From Micromonospora lutea (GTDB lineage: Bacteria; Actinomycetota; Actinomycetes; Mycobacteriales; Micromonosporaceae): a stretch of DNA of 64,000 bases. The position numbers were made by a program, and so were the translations under genes. Shown one piece after another: positions 48,017 through 56,970 of this stretch. A model generated the notes under the pieces. That model searched no databases. It had not been told where the DNA came from and saw only the letters and a program-made list of their open reading frames with translations. Position 1 is the stretch's first letter, and each line of letters starts with the position of its first letter. Where the stretch lies: the NCBI RefSeq assembly GCF_016863535.1, contig NZ_BOPB01000025.1, forward strand, positions 1 to 64,000, given 5' to 3'.

Positions 48017-48378
48017 TGCGCGACGGCTACGTGGCCCGCTGGCGTGGGCAGGAATATCAGGCCAGCCCGGACGGCGGCGAGGTTCGGCTGTACCAGCCGG
48101 AAGCGACCGAGGGTTTCACCGAGGTCCGCCCCGGCCGGTACGTCCGGGTCGTCCCGGCCAACGAGATCGAGGAACTGGCGTACGTCCGGACGACCTGCAC
48201 CTGGAAGGGTCAGCCGTTCATCGTGCTGGCCGAGCACGACGGGTGGCTGCGGGTGGAGTACACCGGCGGACGATGGCCGGTCGCGCAGGCGATGCGGCTG
48301 GAGGCCTTCGACTTCGGCGTCTATCAGGGGTGGGCACCTGTCGGCGAGGTCACCGAGGTGCGCGAACAGCGGGTCTGA
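48016..48378 (+). CDS. small hypothetical partner of the SseB protein
   Basis: A 120-residue soluble protein rich in beta strands and Trp/Tyr/Arg (YVARWRGQEYQASPDG, TCTWKGQPFIVLAEHDG). No domain is recognised. Its ATG overlaps the stop of the SseB gene (TGATG; a GTG three bases earlier is also possible), so the two are coupled and probably act together in the type VII locus. Confidence 0.75.
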   Translation: MRDGYVARWRGQEYQASPDGGEVRLYQPEATEGFTEVRPGRYVRVVPANEIEELAYVRTTCTWKGQPFIVLAEHDGWLRVEYTGGRWPVAQAMRLEAFDFGVYQGWAPVGEVTEVREQRV

Positions 48379-48393
48379 GGCGGTCGGCGCGGG

Positions 48394-49326
48394 TCAGGAC
48401 TTCGCCCACCGGAGGATCTCGCCGAGCACCAGTTCCGGTGTCTCCAGGTGCGGGAAGTGCCCGACGTCGTCGAGCAGCCGCCACTCGTACGGTGCGCTGA
48501 CGTAGCGCCCGGAGCCCTGAGCGGTGCGGGGCAGCGACGCCACGTCCCGCGCGCCGTGCAACTGCAGGGTGGGGGTGGTCAGCGGGCGCTGCATCAGCTT
48601 CACGAAACGGTAGCCGTGCAGCCGCAGTACCGACCGGAACGCCCACCGGTAGCCCTCCAACGCGCAGAAGGCGGCCTGCGGGATCCGCATGGCCTCCCGG
48701 TAACGGCGCGCGTACCCGACGAAGTCTGCGCCGGTGACCCAGCGGGGGCCGCCCCAGCGGCGCATGATCTCCTCTACCGCCCGGCCGTCGTCGCGGGTGA
48801 GAAGGTGTTCGTACCGGGGCAGCTGGAACTTCAACGCCGGTGTCGACGCGGCGAACTGACCTCGTGGATCGGCGAAGATGGCGGCCCGCAGCCGCAGCGG
48901 GTGCGGGGCGCCGAGCACCACCAGGCGGCGCACCAGGTTGGGGTGGAACGACGCCGCCGTCCAGGCGATCATGCCACCGGCACCGGTGCCGACCAGGGTG
49001 GCCGAACGCTCGCCCAGCGCCCGGATCAGCCCGGCCACGTCGGCCGCGAGGGTGTATCCGTCGTACCCACGGGGTGGTTTGTCGCTGGCGCCGTAGCCCC
49101 GCAGGTCCATGGCGACGGCGCGGAAGCCGGCGTCGGCGATCGCCGGCAGCATCTGATGCCAGGCCCACCAGTACTCGGGGAAGCCGTGCAGGAAGAGGAC
49201 CATCGGGCCGGTGCCCGCCTCCACGACGTGGAAGCGGCTGCCGTTGGCACCCACGAACCGGTGCGTCCACGGCCCCTCGGTGAGTACGCAGGACTCGTCG
49301 ACGGCATCGCCACGCTGCTCGGTCAT
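48394..49326 (-). CDS. EphE-like alpha/beta-hydrolase lacking the nucleophile
   Basis: A 310-residue protein of the epoxide-hydrolase branch. The oxyanion loop HGFPEYWWAWHQ and the MDLRGYGASDKPPRGYDGYTL segment closely follow the mycobacterial EphE group. The nucleophile elbow reads VGTGAGG, so the position that should be Asp or Ser is Gly. The terminal His is kept in VGHFPHLE. Catalysis by the usual route is unlikely; EphE itself has an Ala there, as recalled. It lies downstream of the lipoprotein gene with 87 bases between. Confidence 0.85.
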   Translation of the reverse strand: MTEQRGDAVDESCVLTEGPWTHRFVGANGSRFHVVEAGTGPMVLFLHGFPEYWWAWHQMLPAIADAGFRAVAMDLRGYGASDKPPRGYDGYTLAADVAGLIRALGERSATLVGTGAGGMIAWTAASFHPNLVRRLVVLGAPHPLRLRAAIFADPRGQFAASTPALKFQLPRYEHLLTRDDGRAVEEIMRRWGGPRWVTGADFVGYARRYREAMRIPQAAFCALEGYRWAFRSVLRLHGYRFVKLMQRPLTTPTLQLHGARDVASLPRTAQGSGRYVSAPYEWRLLDDVGHFPHLETPELVLGEILRWAKS

Positions 49327-49413
49327 GACCGACAGCCTAGGACCTGTGTCGAAGCGGTCGGGCGAGCCGAGGCGCTGGCCGTGCGGCGGCAGTCGGAGGC
49401 CGGTCCTTGACGG

Positions 49414-49905
49414 TCAACTGACCGGGCTCATCTTGAGGATGCTGACCGGGACACCCGGGCCGCAGTCCACCTCGGCCGTCGCCGGAGCGGTGGTCACTCG
49501 TACCCAGGTGCCGGTGGCGAAGGTGCCTTTGCCGGTGCCGTGCAACGCGTACTCCCGGCCGTCGTCGGTGACCAGCGTGTAACAGGGACCGCTGCCGCCA
49601 CGGCTGAGCCGGCCGGCCAGGACGTTCGCCTTGCGTAGCTCGGTGGGATGGCTCGGCGGTGCCGTCGGGGTGCCGATCAGCGGCGGTTCGGTCGGTGACA
49701 GCGTTCCGCCGGTGCGGCCGGCGGGAGGCTGCCCGGTGGCGTCGCCGTCAGCGGGGTCGCTGGCGCTGCCCGCCGGCGCGCTGCCGGCCGCGGTGGGGCT
49801 CTGGTCGGTGGTCACGGTGCCTCCGTCCGGGTCGCCGCAGCCGGCCAGGACCAGCAGCATGGCGAGACAGGCTGCCGGCACACGGGCGCGGCTGGTGGCG
49901 GGCAC
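49414..49905 (-). CDS. lipoprotein with small C-terminal OB-like domain
   Basis: A secreted lipoprotein of about 163 residues. The lipobox LVLAGC lies about 20 residues after the chosen GTG; a Ser/Pro/Gly-rich linker of about 60 residues and a compact C-terminal domain with paired Cys (GPCYTLVTDDGREYALHG and VDCGPG) follow. Upstream in-frame codons run into the terminator hairpin of the metalloprotease gene, so a later start is preferred, though no strong ribosome site is seen. Function unknown. Confidence 0.7.
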   Translation of the reverse strand: MPATSRARVPAACLAMLLVLAGCGDPDGGTVTTDQSPTAAGSAPAGSASDPADGDATGQPPAGRTGGTLSPTEPPLIGTPTAPPSHPTELRKANVLAGRLSRGGSGPCYTLVTDDGREYALHGTGKGTFATGTWVRVTTAPATAEVDCGPGVPVSILKMSPVS

Positions 49906-49972
49906 GAGGGTACGACGTGCGCGCTGGCGCGTCGGTTCCCTCCGGTCGTGTCCGGGCGGTGCCGGAGAGGGC

Positions 49973-50005
49973 GATGCCCCGGGCAGGTGGCCTGCCCGGG
50001 GCATC
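49973..50005 (-). terminator. terminator of the metalloprotease gene
   Basis: GATGCCCCGGGCAGG (49973-49987) and CCTGCCCGGGGCATC (49991-50005) are perfect 15-bp arms with the loop TGG, 17 bases past the stop at 50022. Confidence 0.8.
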
Positions 50006-50021
50006 ACTGTCACTCAGCGGA

Positions 50022-52442
50022 TCAGGAGAAGCGGACCTTGGTGTAGATGCCGTCCTGCTTCATGACCTTGATCTTGGTGCCGGTGGCGGGGAGCTTGACG
50101 CCGTGGTTCGGCAGCTCCGGGAACCAGTACTGCTTGGTGTCGTCGAACAGCGGCTGCGCGGCCTGACCACGGATGTACTGCGGCTGGCTGTTCAGGTGCA
50201 GCGTGAACGAGTCCGCCTTCTTGAGGCTGAACGGCGCATCGTAGACCTGGATACGGGCCCGCCAGGGCTGTCCGGTCAGGTTGTAGATCGGCCGTGGGTG
50301 AGCATCGATGATCAGGTTCCGGCCTTCGCCCGGGTGCGCGAACGTGTCGTTGTCCGCCCACCGGGTGTTCCAGTACGAGATCAGCAGCCCCTCCTGGTAC
50401 GCGTAGTGGTCCACGTAGTCCGGCTTGGTGTTCGTGTACCCGAAGAAGTACGGGCCGGTCTTGAGGTACTTGTCGTACGAGATGTACTGCCGGGTGCCCG
50501 CGATGTAGTAGTTCGCGAACTTGCGGGTGTACGTCTCCTCGACCACCTCGAACCCGCCGGCCAACGTCCAGCCGTCCGCGCCGGACTCCGCACCGTCGGT
50601 GAAGACCGTCTCACCGTCGGCGGTCAGAGTGACCGCGTCGCCGAAGAAGCCGCCCTCGGAGACACCACCGTCGGTCTGGTAACGCAGCCGGAATCCGACG
50701 GTGCCGCCAACCACCTGGTCCAGCGGGATCTCGACGTCGACCCACTCGTCGTCGGTGCTGCCGTCCAGCGCGTACCGGCCGGGAGAGATCTCCTTCAGCG
50801 GCTTGCCGTCGGCGGTGCCGGGCTGGGTCGTCCAGCTCTGTCCGCCGTCAACGGAGGTCTCGAAGAAGAGGTAGTCGTAGTCGGCCTCGATGCTGTAGCG
50901 GCCCTTCATCGACAGGGTCGCTGACGACTTTCCGGTCAGGTCGAACGTCCGGGTCATCGTGCTGTTCAGGTCGTCGGCGTTGCCGGAGAAGAACTGCTTG
51001 TCACCCTCGAACGGCGCGCCGTTGTCGAAGGTGTACTCCCGCTCGGGCAGCACCACCACGGCGGCCTGGGCCTCCTTGGTGTTGTACTCCTGCGGGCCGA
51101 GGGTCAGCGTCCGCTTCTGCCCGGCCACGATCACCTCGTAGTCGAGCCAGCCGAGCTGGAGCTTGTTCCAGGCGCCGAGGTCGCCACCGCGTTCGCCGAT
51201 GCCGCCGTCGTTCTTGGCGCCGAGACGGCTCTGGGCCATCAGCGTCCAGTGCTCGTTGTTGTTGTCGCCGCCGCTGATGACGTTGTAGTCGTCCGGCAGG
51301 CCGAGGTCGTGCGCGTACTCGTGGTAGAAGACGCTGCGACCGCCGTTCTCCGGCTGGATGGTGTAGTCACCGATCCACACCCCGGTGTTGCCGATCTGGG
51401 TGCCACCGGCCGGGAAGTTCGGCGGCCCGGTGCGACCCTGGTCGGAGGCGTACGCGTACCAACGGTGGCTCCAGATGGCGTCCTCGCCCTGGATCGGGTC
51501 GCCGTCGGCCATGTCGCCACCGGCGTGCACGATCTGGAAGTGGTCGATGTAGCCGTCCGGCTCGTTGAAGTCGCCGTCACCGTCGTGGTCGTACCGGTCC
51601 CACTGGTCCATCGCCCGGATGTCGGTGGCGATCTCCTCGTCGGTCCGCCCGGCCGCCTTCTGGTCGGCGACCCACTGGTTCGCCGCGTCGCGCACCAATG
51701 CCCAGACGTTGTTGCAGACGATCCCGTCGCAGGGGTAGCCGCTGGAGCGGCCGTAGCGGGCTTCGTTGTACTGGACCTTGACCCAGTCGGTGACCACGCC
51801 GTCCACGCTGTACCGGCCGGAGGACTGGGCCTCGTAGTACTGCTTCACCGACTCGTCACCGGGGCCGGTGCCGAAGTAGAGCTTCCGGTAGTGCTCGGCG
51901 TCGTAGTCCGCCTGCCAGACGGTGGAGTTGTCCACCGACCGGTCCGGCTCGGGGATTTCGTTGTGCAGCGGCCCGTCGAACTTGATCGGGCCGGGGATGT
52001 CCGGGTCGGTGTCCTGATCGGGGTAGTCCGGGTGCCGTTCGTTGCCGAACTCGGCGAGGATCACGAAGATCCGGTCGGTCTTTTCCCGGGACAGCTCGAC
52101 GTACTGCTTCTCGGTGGGGCCTCGGCCGCCCTTGGTGGCCTTGGCGTTGCGACCGGCCTTACCGCCACGGGTGGCTCGCTCGCCGACCTTCACCACCGTG
52201 CTGCCGTTGATCCGTTCGGCCTTGGCTCGGCCCGAGAGCACCTCACTGAGGCCCTCCTGACGCAGGGCGCGACGCTTGGCCTCCAGCGGGTTCGGTAGGT
52301 CGTGTTCGGCGTGGGCGGGCTCCGCGATGGACGGGGCGGCCGCCGGCGTCTCCAGCTGCGGCGCAGCGGCGGCGGATGTGCCGACCGTCAGTCCGGTAGC
52401 CGTCAACGAGAGCCCGAGCAGACCCACTGCGACTTTCCGCAC
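50022..52442 (-). CDS. immune inhibitor A-type M6 metalloprotease
   Basis: An 806-residue secreted protease. A signal peptide (about 1-28) is followed by a propeptide with a Lys/Arg-rich segment (to about 110). The catalytic domain has the zinc motif in FYHEYAHDLGLPDDYN, and C-terminal jelly-roll or MAM-like domains include FFETSVDGGQSW and an acidic DGAESGADGW segment. It matches InhA/M6 peptidases that degrade host or competitor proteins. The GTG at 52442 has GGAGG six bases upstream; the longer frame is rejected. It is followed by a strong terminator. Confidence 0.9.
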   Translation of the reverse strand: MRKVAVGLLGLSLTATGLTVGTSAAAAPQLETPAAAPSIAEPAHAEHDLPNPLEAKRRALRQEGLSEVLSGRAKAERINGSTVVKVGERATRGGKAGRNAKATKGGRGPTEKQYVELSREKTDRIFVILAEFGNERHPDYPDQDTDPDIPGPIKFDGPLHNEIPEPDRSVDNSTVWQADYDAEHYRKLYFGTGPGDESVKQYYEAQSSGRYSVDGVVTDWVKVQYNEARYGRSSGYPCDGIVCNNVWALVRDAANQWVADQKAAGRTDEEIATDIRAMDQWDRYDHDGDGDFNEPDGYIDHFQIVHAGGDMADGDPIQGEDAIWSHRWYAYASDQGRTGPPNFPAGGTQIGNTGVWIGDYTIQPENGGRSVFYHEYAHDLGLPDDYNVISGGDNNNEHWTLMAQSRLGAKNDGGIGERGGDLGAWNKLQLGWLDYEVIVAGQKRTLTLGPQEYNTKEAQAAVVVLPEREYTFDNGAPFEGDKQFFSGNADDLNSTMTRTFDLTGKSSATLSMKGRYSIEADYDYLFFETSVDGGQSWTTQPGTADGKPLKEISPGRYALDGSTDDEWVDVEIPLDQVVGGTVGFRLRYQTDGGVSEGGFFGDAVTLTADGETVFTDGAESGADGWTLAGGFEVVEETYTRKFANYYIAGTRQYISYDKYLKTGPYFFGYTNTKPDYVDHYAYQEGLLISYWNTRWADNDTFAHPGEGRNLIIDAHPRPIYNLTGQPWRARIQVYDAPFSLKKADSFTLHLNSQPQYIRGQAAQPLFDDTKQYWFPELPNHGVKLPATGTKIKVMKQDGIYTKVRFS

Positions 52443-52643
52443 GTGGTACCTCCGGATTGAGGGAACCGGCCCGTCGGGGGTTGTGGGCCGGTGAAAAAGG
52501 CCCCCGTGAATGGGGCCAGTGGTGAATTTAGGCACTGACGGGGCCGGTGGGAAGGGTCAGGCCGGAATTTGTTGCAGATAGTTTCTGACAGGTGTCCTCG
52601 CTGTCACATGGGGATCAGGTCGGGACGGGCCGAAACATGACGA

Positions 52644-52675
52644 AGGGTGGCGGTCCGTACTCGGACCGCCACCCT
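52644..52675 (-). terminator. acs terminator
   Basis: AGGGTGGCGGTCCG (52644-52657) and CGGACCGCCACCCT (52662-52675) are perfect 14-bp arms around TACT, about 20 bases downstream of the acs stop. Confidence 0.8.
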
Positions 52676-52695
52676 CGTCGGGCGTACGCCTGCCG

Positions 52696-54690
52696 TCAGT
52701 CCTCGTCGGACTTCCCGCCGCTCATCCCGGCGGAAATCAGCTCCATCACGGACGAATCCTGCAACGTGGTCACGTCACCCAGCGAACGGTTCTCCGCCAC
52801 GTCCCGCAGCAACCGGCGCATGATCTTGCCGGAACGGGTCTTCGGCAGCTCCGGCACCAGCATGATCTGCCGGGGCTTGGCGATCGGGCCGAGCGTCTTC
52901 GCCACGTGGTTGCGCAGCTCGGCGATGAGCTGCTCGCCGGCCTCACCGGAGATCTCGGTGCTGCCCCGGGGGATGGCGAACGCGACAATCGCCTGCCCGG
53001 TGGTCGGGTCGGTGGCGCCGACCACCGCCGCCTCCGCCACCGACGGATGCGACACCAGCGCCGACTCCACCTCAGTGGTGGAGATGTTGTGCCCCGACAC
53101 CAGCATCACGTCGTCGACCCGGCCGAGCAGCCAGATGTGCCCGTCGTCGTCCTTCTTCGCGCCGTCACCGGCGAAGTAGATCCACGGGGCATTGGCGTCG
53201 CCACTGGCACCGGCGCCGAACCGCGACCAGTACGTCTCGATGAACCGGTTGTCGTCGCCCCAGATGGTGCGCAGCATCGACGGCCACGGCTCGCGCAGCA
53301 CCAGATAACCGCCGCCGCCGTTGGGCACCGACTGGCCCTGGTCATCCACCACGTCCGCGACCACACCCGGCAGTGGAGTCATCGCCGAACCGGGCTTGGC
53401 GGCGGTCACCCCCGGCAACGGCGAGATCATCATGCTGCCGGTCTCGGTCTGCCACCAGGTGTCCACGACGGGCAGCTCACCGTGCCCCACGTGCTGCCTG
53501 TACCACATCCAGGCCTCGGGGTTGATGGGCTCGCCGACACTACCGAGCAACCGCAGCGAGGAGAGGTTGTACTCGGCGGGAATCTCCTCGCCCCACTTCA
53601 TCATGGTGCGGATCAACGTCGGCGCGGTGTAGAGGATGGTCACTCCGTACCGGTCGACGATCTCCCAGATGCGGCCCTTGTGCGGGGTGTCCGGGGTGCC
53701 CTCGTACATCACCTGGGTCACGCCGTTGGAGAGCGGACCGTAGACGATGTAGGAGTGGCCGGTCACCCAACCGATGTCCGCCGTGCACCAGTACACGTCG
53801 GACTCCGGCTTCAGGTCGAAGACCGCGTGCGAGGTGTACGCCGTCTGAGCCAGATAACCACCGGTGGTGTGCAGGATGCCCTTCGGCCGGGCGGTGGTGC
53901 CGCTGGTGTAGAGGATGAACAGCGGATGCTCGGCGTCGAACGGCTGCGCCGAATGCTCCGGCGACGCCTGCTCCACCGCCTCGTGCCACCAGAGGTCCCG
54001 CTCGGACCACTCGACCTCCCCGCCGGTACGACGAACCACCAGCACGTGCTCGACCGACGGGCACTTCGCCACCGCCTCGTCGACGGTCGGCTTGAGCGCG
54101 GAAGGCTTGCCGCGCCGGTAGCCACCATCGGCGGTGATCACGACCTTCGCCGAGGCGTCCTGGATCCGGTTGGTCAACGCCTCGGCGGAGAAGCCGCCGA
54201 AGACCACGCTGTGCGTGGCGCCGATCCGGGCACAGGCCAGCATCGCGACTGCGGCCTCCGGAATCATCGGCAGGTAGATCGCCACCCGGTCACCGGCGGT
54301 AACCCCGAGGTCGGTGAGCGCGTTCGCCGCCTGGCAGGTCATCCGATGCAGGTCCGCGTAGGTGATGGTGCGGCTGTCGCCGGGCTCACCCTCCCAGTGG
54401 ATCGCCACCTTGTCGCCCTGACCGGCCTCCACGTGCCGGTCGAGACAGTTGTAGGCCACGTTCAACTGCCCGCCGACGAACCACCTCGCGAACGGCGGCC
54501 GGGACCAGTCCAGCACCTGGTCCCACTTCTTCGCCCAGACCAGCCGGTCGGCCTGGCGCTCCCAGAAGGCGAGCCGGTCGGCCTCCGCCTCGGCGTACGC
54601 GTCAGCGGTGACGTTGGCGTCGGCGGCGAGTTCGGCCGGCGGCGGGAACTGGCGCGTCTCGTTGAGCAGATTGGCCAATGCCTCACTCAT
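52696..54690 (-). CDS. acs: acetyl-CoA synthetase
   Basis: A 664-residue AMP-forming enzyme that activates acetate with ATP and CoA. The phosphate loop is [20 protein letters not shown], the acyl pocket includes [10 protein letters not shown], and the C-terminal domain holds the catalytic, acetylation-controlled Lys in [11 protein letters not shown]. The ATG at 54690 has GGAG seven bases upstream. It overlaps the stop of a 27-codon leader frame and lies inside a 13-bp hairpin, so initiation may depend on leader translation. Confidence 0.96.
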   Translation of the reverse strand: MSEALANLLNETRQFPPPAELAADANVTADAYAEAEADRLAFWERQADRLVWAKKWDQVLDWSRPPFARWFVGGQLNVAYNCLDRHVEAGQGDKVAIHWEGEPGDSRTITYADLHRMTCQAANALTDLGVTAGDRVAIYLPMIPEAAVAMLACARIGATHSVVFGGFSAEALTNRIQDASAKVVITADGGYRRGKPSALKPTVDEAVAKCPSVEHVLVVRRTGGEVEWSERDLWWHEAVEQASPEHSAQPFDAEHPLFILYTSGTTARPKGILHTTGGYLAQTAYTSHAVFDLKPESDVYWCTADIGWVTGHSYIVYGPLSNGVTQVMYEGTPDTPHKGRIWEIVDRYGVTILYTAPTLIRTMMKWGEEIPAEYNLSSLRLLGSVGEPINPEAWMWYRQHVGHGELPVVDTWWQTETGSMMISPLPGVTAAKPGSAMTPLPGVVADVVDDQGQSVPNGGGGYLVLREPWPSMLRTIWGDDNRFIETYWSRFGAGASGDANAPWIYFAGDGAKKDDDGHIWLLGRVDDVMLVSGHNISTTEVESALVSHPSVAEAAVVGATDPTTGQAIVAFAIPRGSTEISGEAGEQLIAELRNHVAKTLGPIAKPRQIMLVPELPKTRSGKIMRRLLRDVAENRSLGDVTTLQDSSVMELISAGMSGGKSDED

Positions 54691-54724
54691 GCCGACACTC
54701 CGCTTCGCTTCGTGTCGGCATGAG
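54686..54724 (-). promoter_or_regulatory. hairpin burying the acs start codon
   Basis: On the minus strand CTCATGCCGACAC (54724-54712) is perfectly complementary to GTGTCGGCATGAG (54698-54686), with a 13-base loop. The right arm contains the acs ATG (54690-54688); GGAG of the ribosome site is at the loop edge. The left arm lies inside the leader frame, so a translating ribosome would open the hairpin. Confidence 0.6.
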
Positions 54725-54770
54725 GCACCAGCGCGCTGCGTTGATGATTCGCTCGCTGCCGCTCACTCAT
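54687..54770 (-). CDS. 27-codon leader frame upstream of acs
   Basis: A short frame begins at ATG 54770 with GAGGAG seven bases upstream and ends at a TGA that overlaps the acs ATG (ATGA). It begins [15 protein letters not shown]. Its start region GGAGTGCAGGCATGAGTGAG is nearly repeated at acs (GGAGTGTCGGCATGAGTGAG), as if an insert had duplicated the start site. The peptide may be a leader whose translation controls acs through the overlapping hairpin. Confidence 0.5.
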   Translation of the reverse strand: MSERQRANHQRSALVPHADTKRSGVSA

Positions 54771-54896
54771 GCCTGCACTCCTCGTCGTTCAGGTGATCTG
54801 GGTCTCTTCCGGGCAGGTTAGTCGTGGCGTACGAGCGAGGCGACCGATCCCTCGCGCGCCCGTCGCCCAACGGCCCCTCCCACGCGCCGAGGTGCA

Positions 54897-54947
54897 AGGA
54901 AGGGCACCTTGTTAACGCCTCCGGTAGAGGAAGGGTCCCCTGCTAAC
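54897..54947. repeat. imperfect direct repeat in the acs/Fic-like spacer
   Basis: AGGAAGGGCACCTTGTTAAC (54897-54916) and AGGAAGGGTCCCCTGCTAAC (54928-54947) match at 16 of 20 positions with a period of 31. Similar strings are, as I recall, scattered in Micromonospora intergenic regions. The rest of the 255-base spacer holds no gene. Confidence 0.6.
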
Positions 54948-55025
54948 ACGCCGCTACGGGTGGCGGGCGTCGCGTTGCCGGTTACTCGTGCCCGAAGCTG
55001 CCGACCCGGTCGCTAGCGTGACGGG

Positions 55026-55769
55026 GTGACTTCCGATCCGCTCGCGCCGCTGCTCGACCTTGCCGACATCGCCGCCGCCGTCGAGCGCGCCCGCGACCGG
55101 TTCGACCGGGCACTCGGCCATCGGGCGCTGCGCCGTCACGGCGGCCAGGTGGCGGCCGAGGTGAGTCTGCGCTCCGCGGTGGCCAGCGCCGCCCTGGAGG
55201 GCCACGACCACGAGCGGGAGGCGGTACGCGCCGGCACCGTCACCGAACCGGTGCTCCAGGGGGCGCTGCGGGTCGCCGGCGCCCTGCCCGGGCTCAGCGA
55301 ACTCTGGCCGAAGGCACCCCGACAGGTACTGGCGAAGCTGCACGTACTCGCCGCCCGTGAGGTGATCAGCGAAGCCGAGCTGGGCCGCCCGGTCGACGAC
55401 CCGGTGGTCGCCGCCCGGCTCGACGGGCTGGTCGCGCTGGTGGCCGGCGGTACCCAGGTGAGCCCGCTGGTGCTGGCCGCCGTCGTGCACGGCGAACTGC
55501 TCAACCTGCGCCCGTTCGCCGGCCCCTCCGGCGTGGTGGCCCGGGGCGCGGCCCGTCTCGTACTGCTCTCCACCGGCTTCGACCCACGCGGCCTGCTCGC
55601 CGTCGACGTCGGCCACCGCGAGCGTGAGCCGGAGTACGTGGGCGCGGCCGGTGCCTTCGCCACCGGCACCCCCGACGGGTTGCGATCGTGGCTGCGGCAC
55701 TACATGTCGGCTGTCGAAGTCGGTGCCGACCAGCTCACCGCGATCGGAGACGAAACACTGGCCGCCTGA
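55026..55769 (+). CDS. degenerate Fic-like protein (actinobacterial oxidoreductase-annotated family)
   Basis: A 247-residue helical protein of a family found next to HAD-IB/ssd genes in actinobacteria (Rv3662c-like by position). A Fic-like core is visible as VVHGELLNLRPFAGPSGVVAR, where the catalytic His is Arg and the GNGR turn is lost, so AMP transfer is unlikely. The GTG at 55026 has no ribosome site; a TAGCGT box seven bases upstream suggests a leaderless transcript. It is convergent with the HAD gene. Function unknown. Confidence 0.7.
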   Translation: MTSDPLAPLLDLADIAAAVERARDRFDRALGHRALRRHGGQVAAEVSLRSAVASAALEGHDHEREAVRAGTVTEPVLQGALRVAGALPGLSELWPKAPRQVLAKLHVLAAREVISEAELGRPVDDPVVAARLDGLVALVAGGTQVSPLVLAAVVHGELLNLRPFAGPSGVVARGAARLVLLSTGFDPRGLLAVDVGHREREPEYVGAAGAFATGTPDGLRSWLRHYMSAVEVGADQLTAIGDETLAA

Positions 55770-55838
55770 CGGTCCGGGTCGTGGCGCGGGGTGAGCTAAC
55801 CGGCGGTGCTGTGGCGTGGGGCCGGTTCGGGTGGGCGG

Positions 55839-56645
55839 TCAGGCCGGCGAGGCGCTGGCGCGGGTGCGGCGGTGCCGGCCGTACCAGGCGATGCCGATCG
55901 CCACCCCCACACCGACGCCGAGCGCGGCCGCAGCGACCGGAACGGCGGGTCGGTCACGCAGCCGCCGACCCAGCGGGACCGGATGCCGGAACTCAAGCAC
56001 CGGCCAACCGTTCTCGACCGCCAGCCGGCGCAACTGCCGGTCCGGGTTGACCACGCTCGGATGACCCACGCACTCCAGCAACGGACGATCGCTGTACGAG
56101 TCGGAGTAGGCGTACGCGGCGGACAGGTCGTACCCGCGCTCGGTGGCGAGTTCGCTGACCGCCTCGACCTTCCGGGGACCAGCGGCGTAGAACTCGACCT
56201 CACCGCTGTACCGACCGTCGACCACGCTCATCCGGGTGGCGATCACGTCGGTCACCCCGAGCAGCGCACCGATGGGCCGGACCATCTCCTCGCCCGAGGC
56301 GGAGACCAGCACCACATCCCGGCCGGCGGCCTGGTGCTCCTCGATCAGCGCGGCTGCCTCCGCGTACACATAAGGGTTGATCAGTTCGTGCAACGTCTCC
56401 GCGACGATCTGGCGGACCTGCTCCACCTGCCACCCCTTGCAGAGGGCGGCGAGATAATCACGCGTACGCGCCATGGTCTGCTCGTCGGTGCCGCCCAGCC
56501 GGAACATCAGCTGCGCGTACGCCGACTTGACCACGTCACGCCGAGTAATCAGACCGTCCCGGTAGAACGGCCTGCCGAACGCCAACGCGCTCGACTTGGC
56601 GATGACGGTCTTGTCCAGATCGAAGAAAGCGGCACTTCGGCCCAC
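55839..56645 (-). CDS. HAD-IB family phosphatase with C-terminal membrane helix
   Basis: A 268-residue SerB-like hydrolase. Motif I is FFDLDKTVI (residues 7-15), motif II VLVSASG, and motif IV YSDSYSDRPLL; a hydrophobic helix near residues 235-253 and a basic tail follow. It matches Rv3661 of M. tuberculosis, which also lies near ssd. The GTG at 56645 gives the expected N-terminus. The substrate is unknown; the family is linked to morphological differentiation in Streptomyces annotation. Confidence 0.88.
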   Translation of the reverse strand: MGRSAAFFDLDKTVIAKSSALAFGRPFYRDGLITRRDVVKSAYAQLMFRLGGTDEQTMARTRDYLAALCKGWQVEQVRQIVAETLHELINPYVYAEAAALIEEHQAAGRDVVLVSASGEEMVRPIGALLGVTDVIATRMSVVDGRYSGEVEFYAAGPRKVEAVSELATERGYDLSAAYAYSDSYSDRPLLECVGHPSVVNPDRQLRRLAVENGWPVLEFRHPVPLGRRLRDRPAVPVAAAALGVGVGVAIGIAWYGRHRRTRASASPA

Positions 56646-56739
56646 GGCGCGAAAGTCTAGCCCGATGGTCTATGGTCGGCGGGTGCCCGGGGCCTGAAGA
56701 GCACTCGGACCTGCGGGCCGAACCCCCGCTTGCCTGCGA

Positions 56740-56970
56740 AGAGTGACGGCGGTCACACGCTGCGAACAGGATTTCGCAGGGAGTGGAGGCTACACCACTC
56801 GACGTACACAGGTCTGCTCAGGCAGACTTGTTCACTAGCACGAGTATTCACACCAGCAGACCCTCGGCGGTTGCACCCCCCGTGACCGCTGAGCGGGTTC
56901 GGCTCGACCCCCCCCGGAGCCGAACCTCCGACGACCCCCGTCTCCCCCCGACGGGGGTCGTCCCTTTCTC
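56740..56970. ncRNA. candidate structured RNA, possibly 6S-like
   Basis: A gene-free, AT-richer 364-base spacer upstream of the HAD-IB gene. GCGGTCAC (56749-56756) can pair with GTGACCGC (56882-56889) and enclose small perfect hairpins: 56760-56766/56773-56779, 56781-56786/56795-56800 and 56812-56817/56822-56827. Two strong hairpins follow (56896-56905/56917-56926 and 56930-56942/56950-56962, then CCTTTCTC). The 6S-like RNAs Ms1/MTS2823 and scr3559 are encoded near HAD-IB genes in Mycobacterium and Streptomyces, as recalled. Strand and ends are unresolved; the last hairpin may instead end the gene at 57010. Confidence 0.35.
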
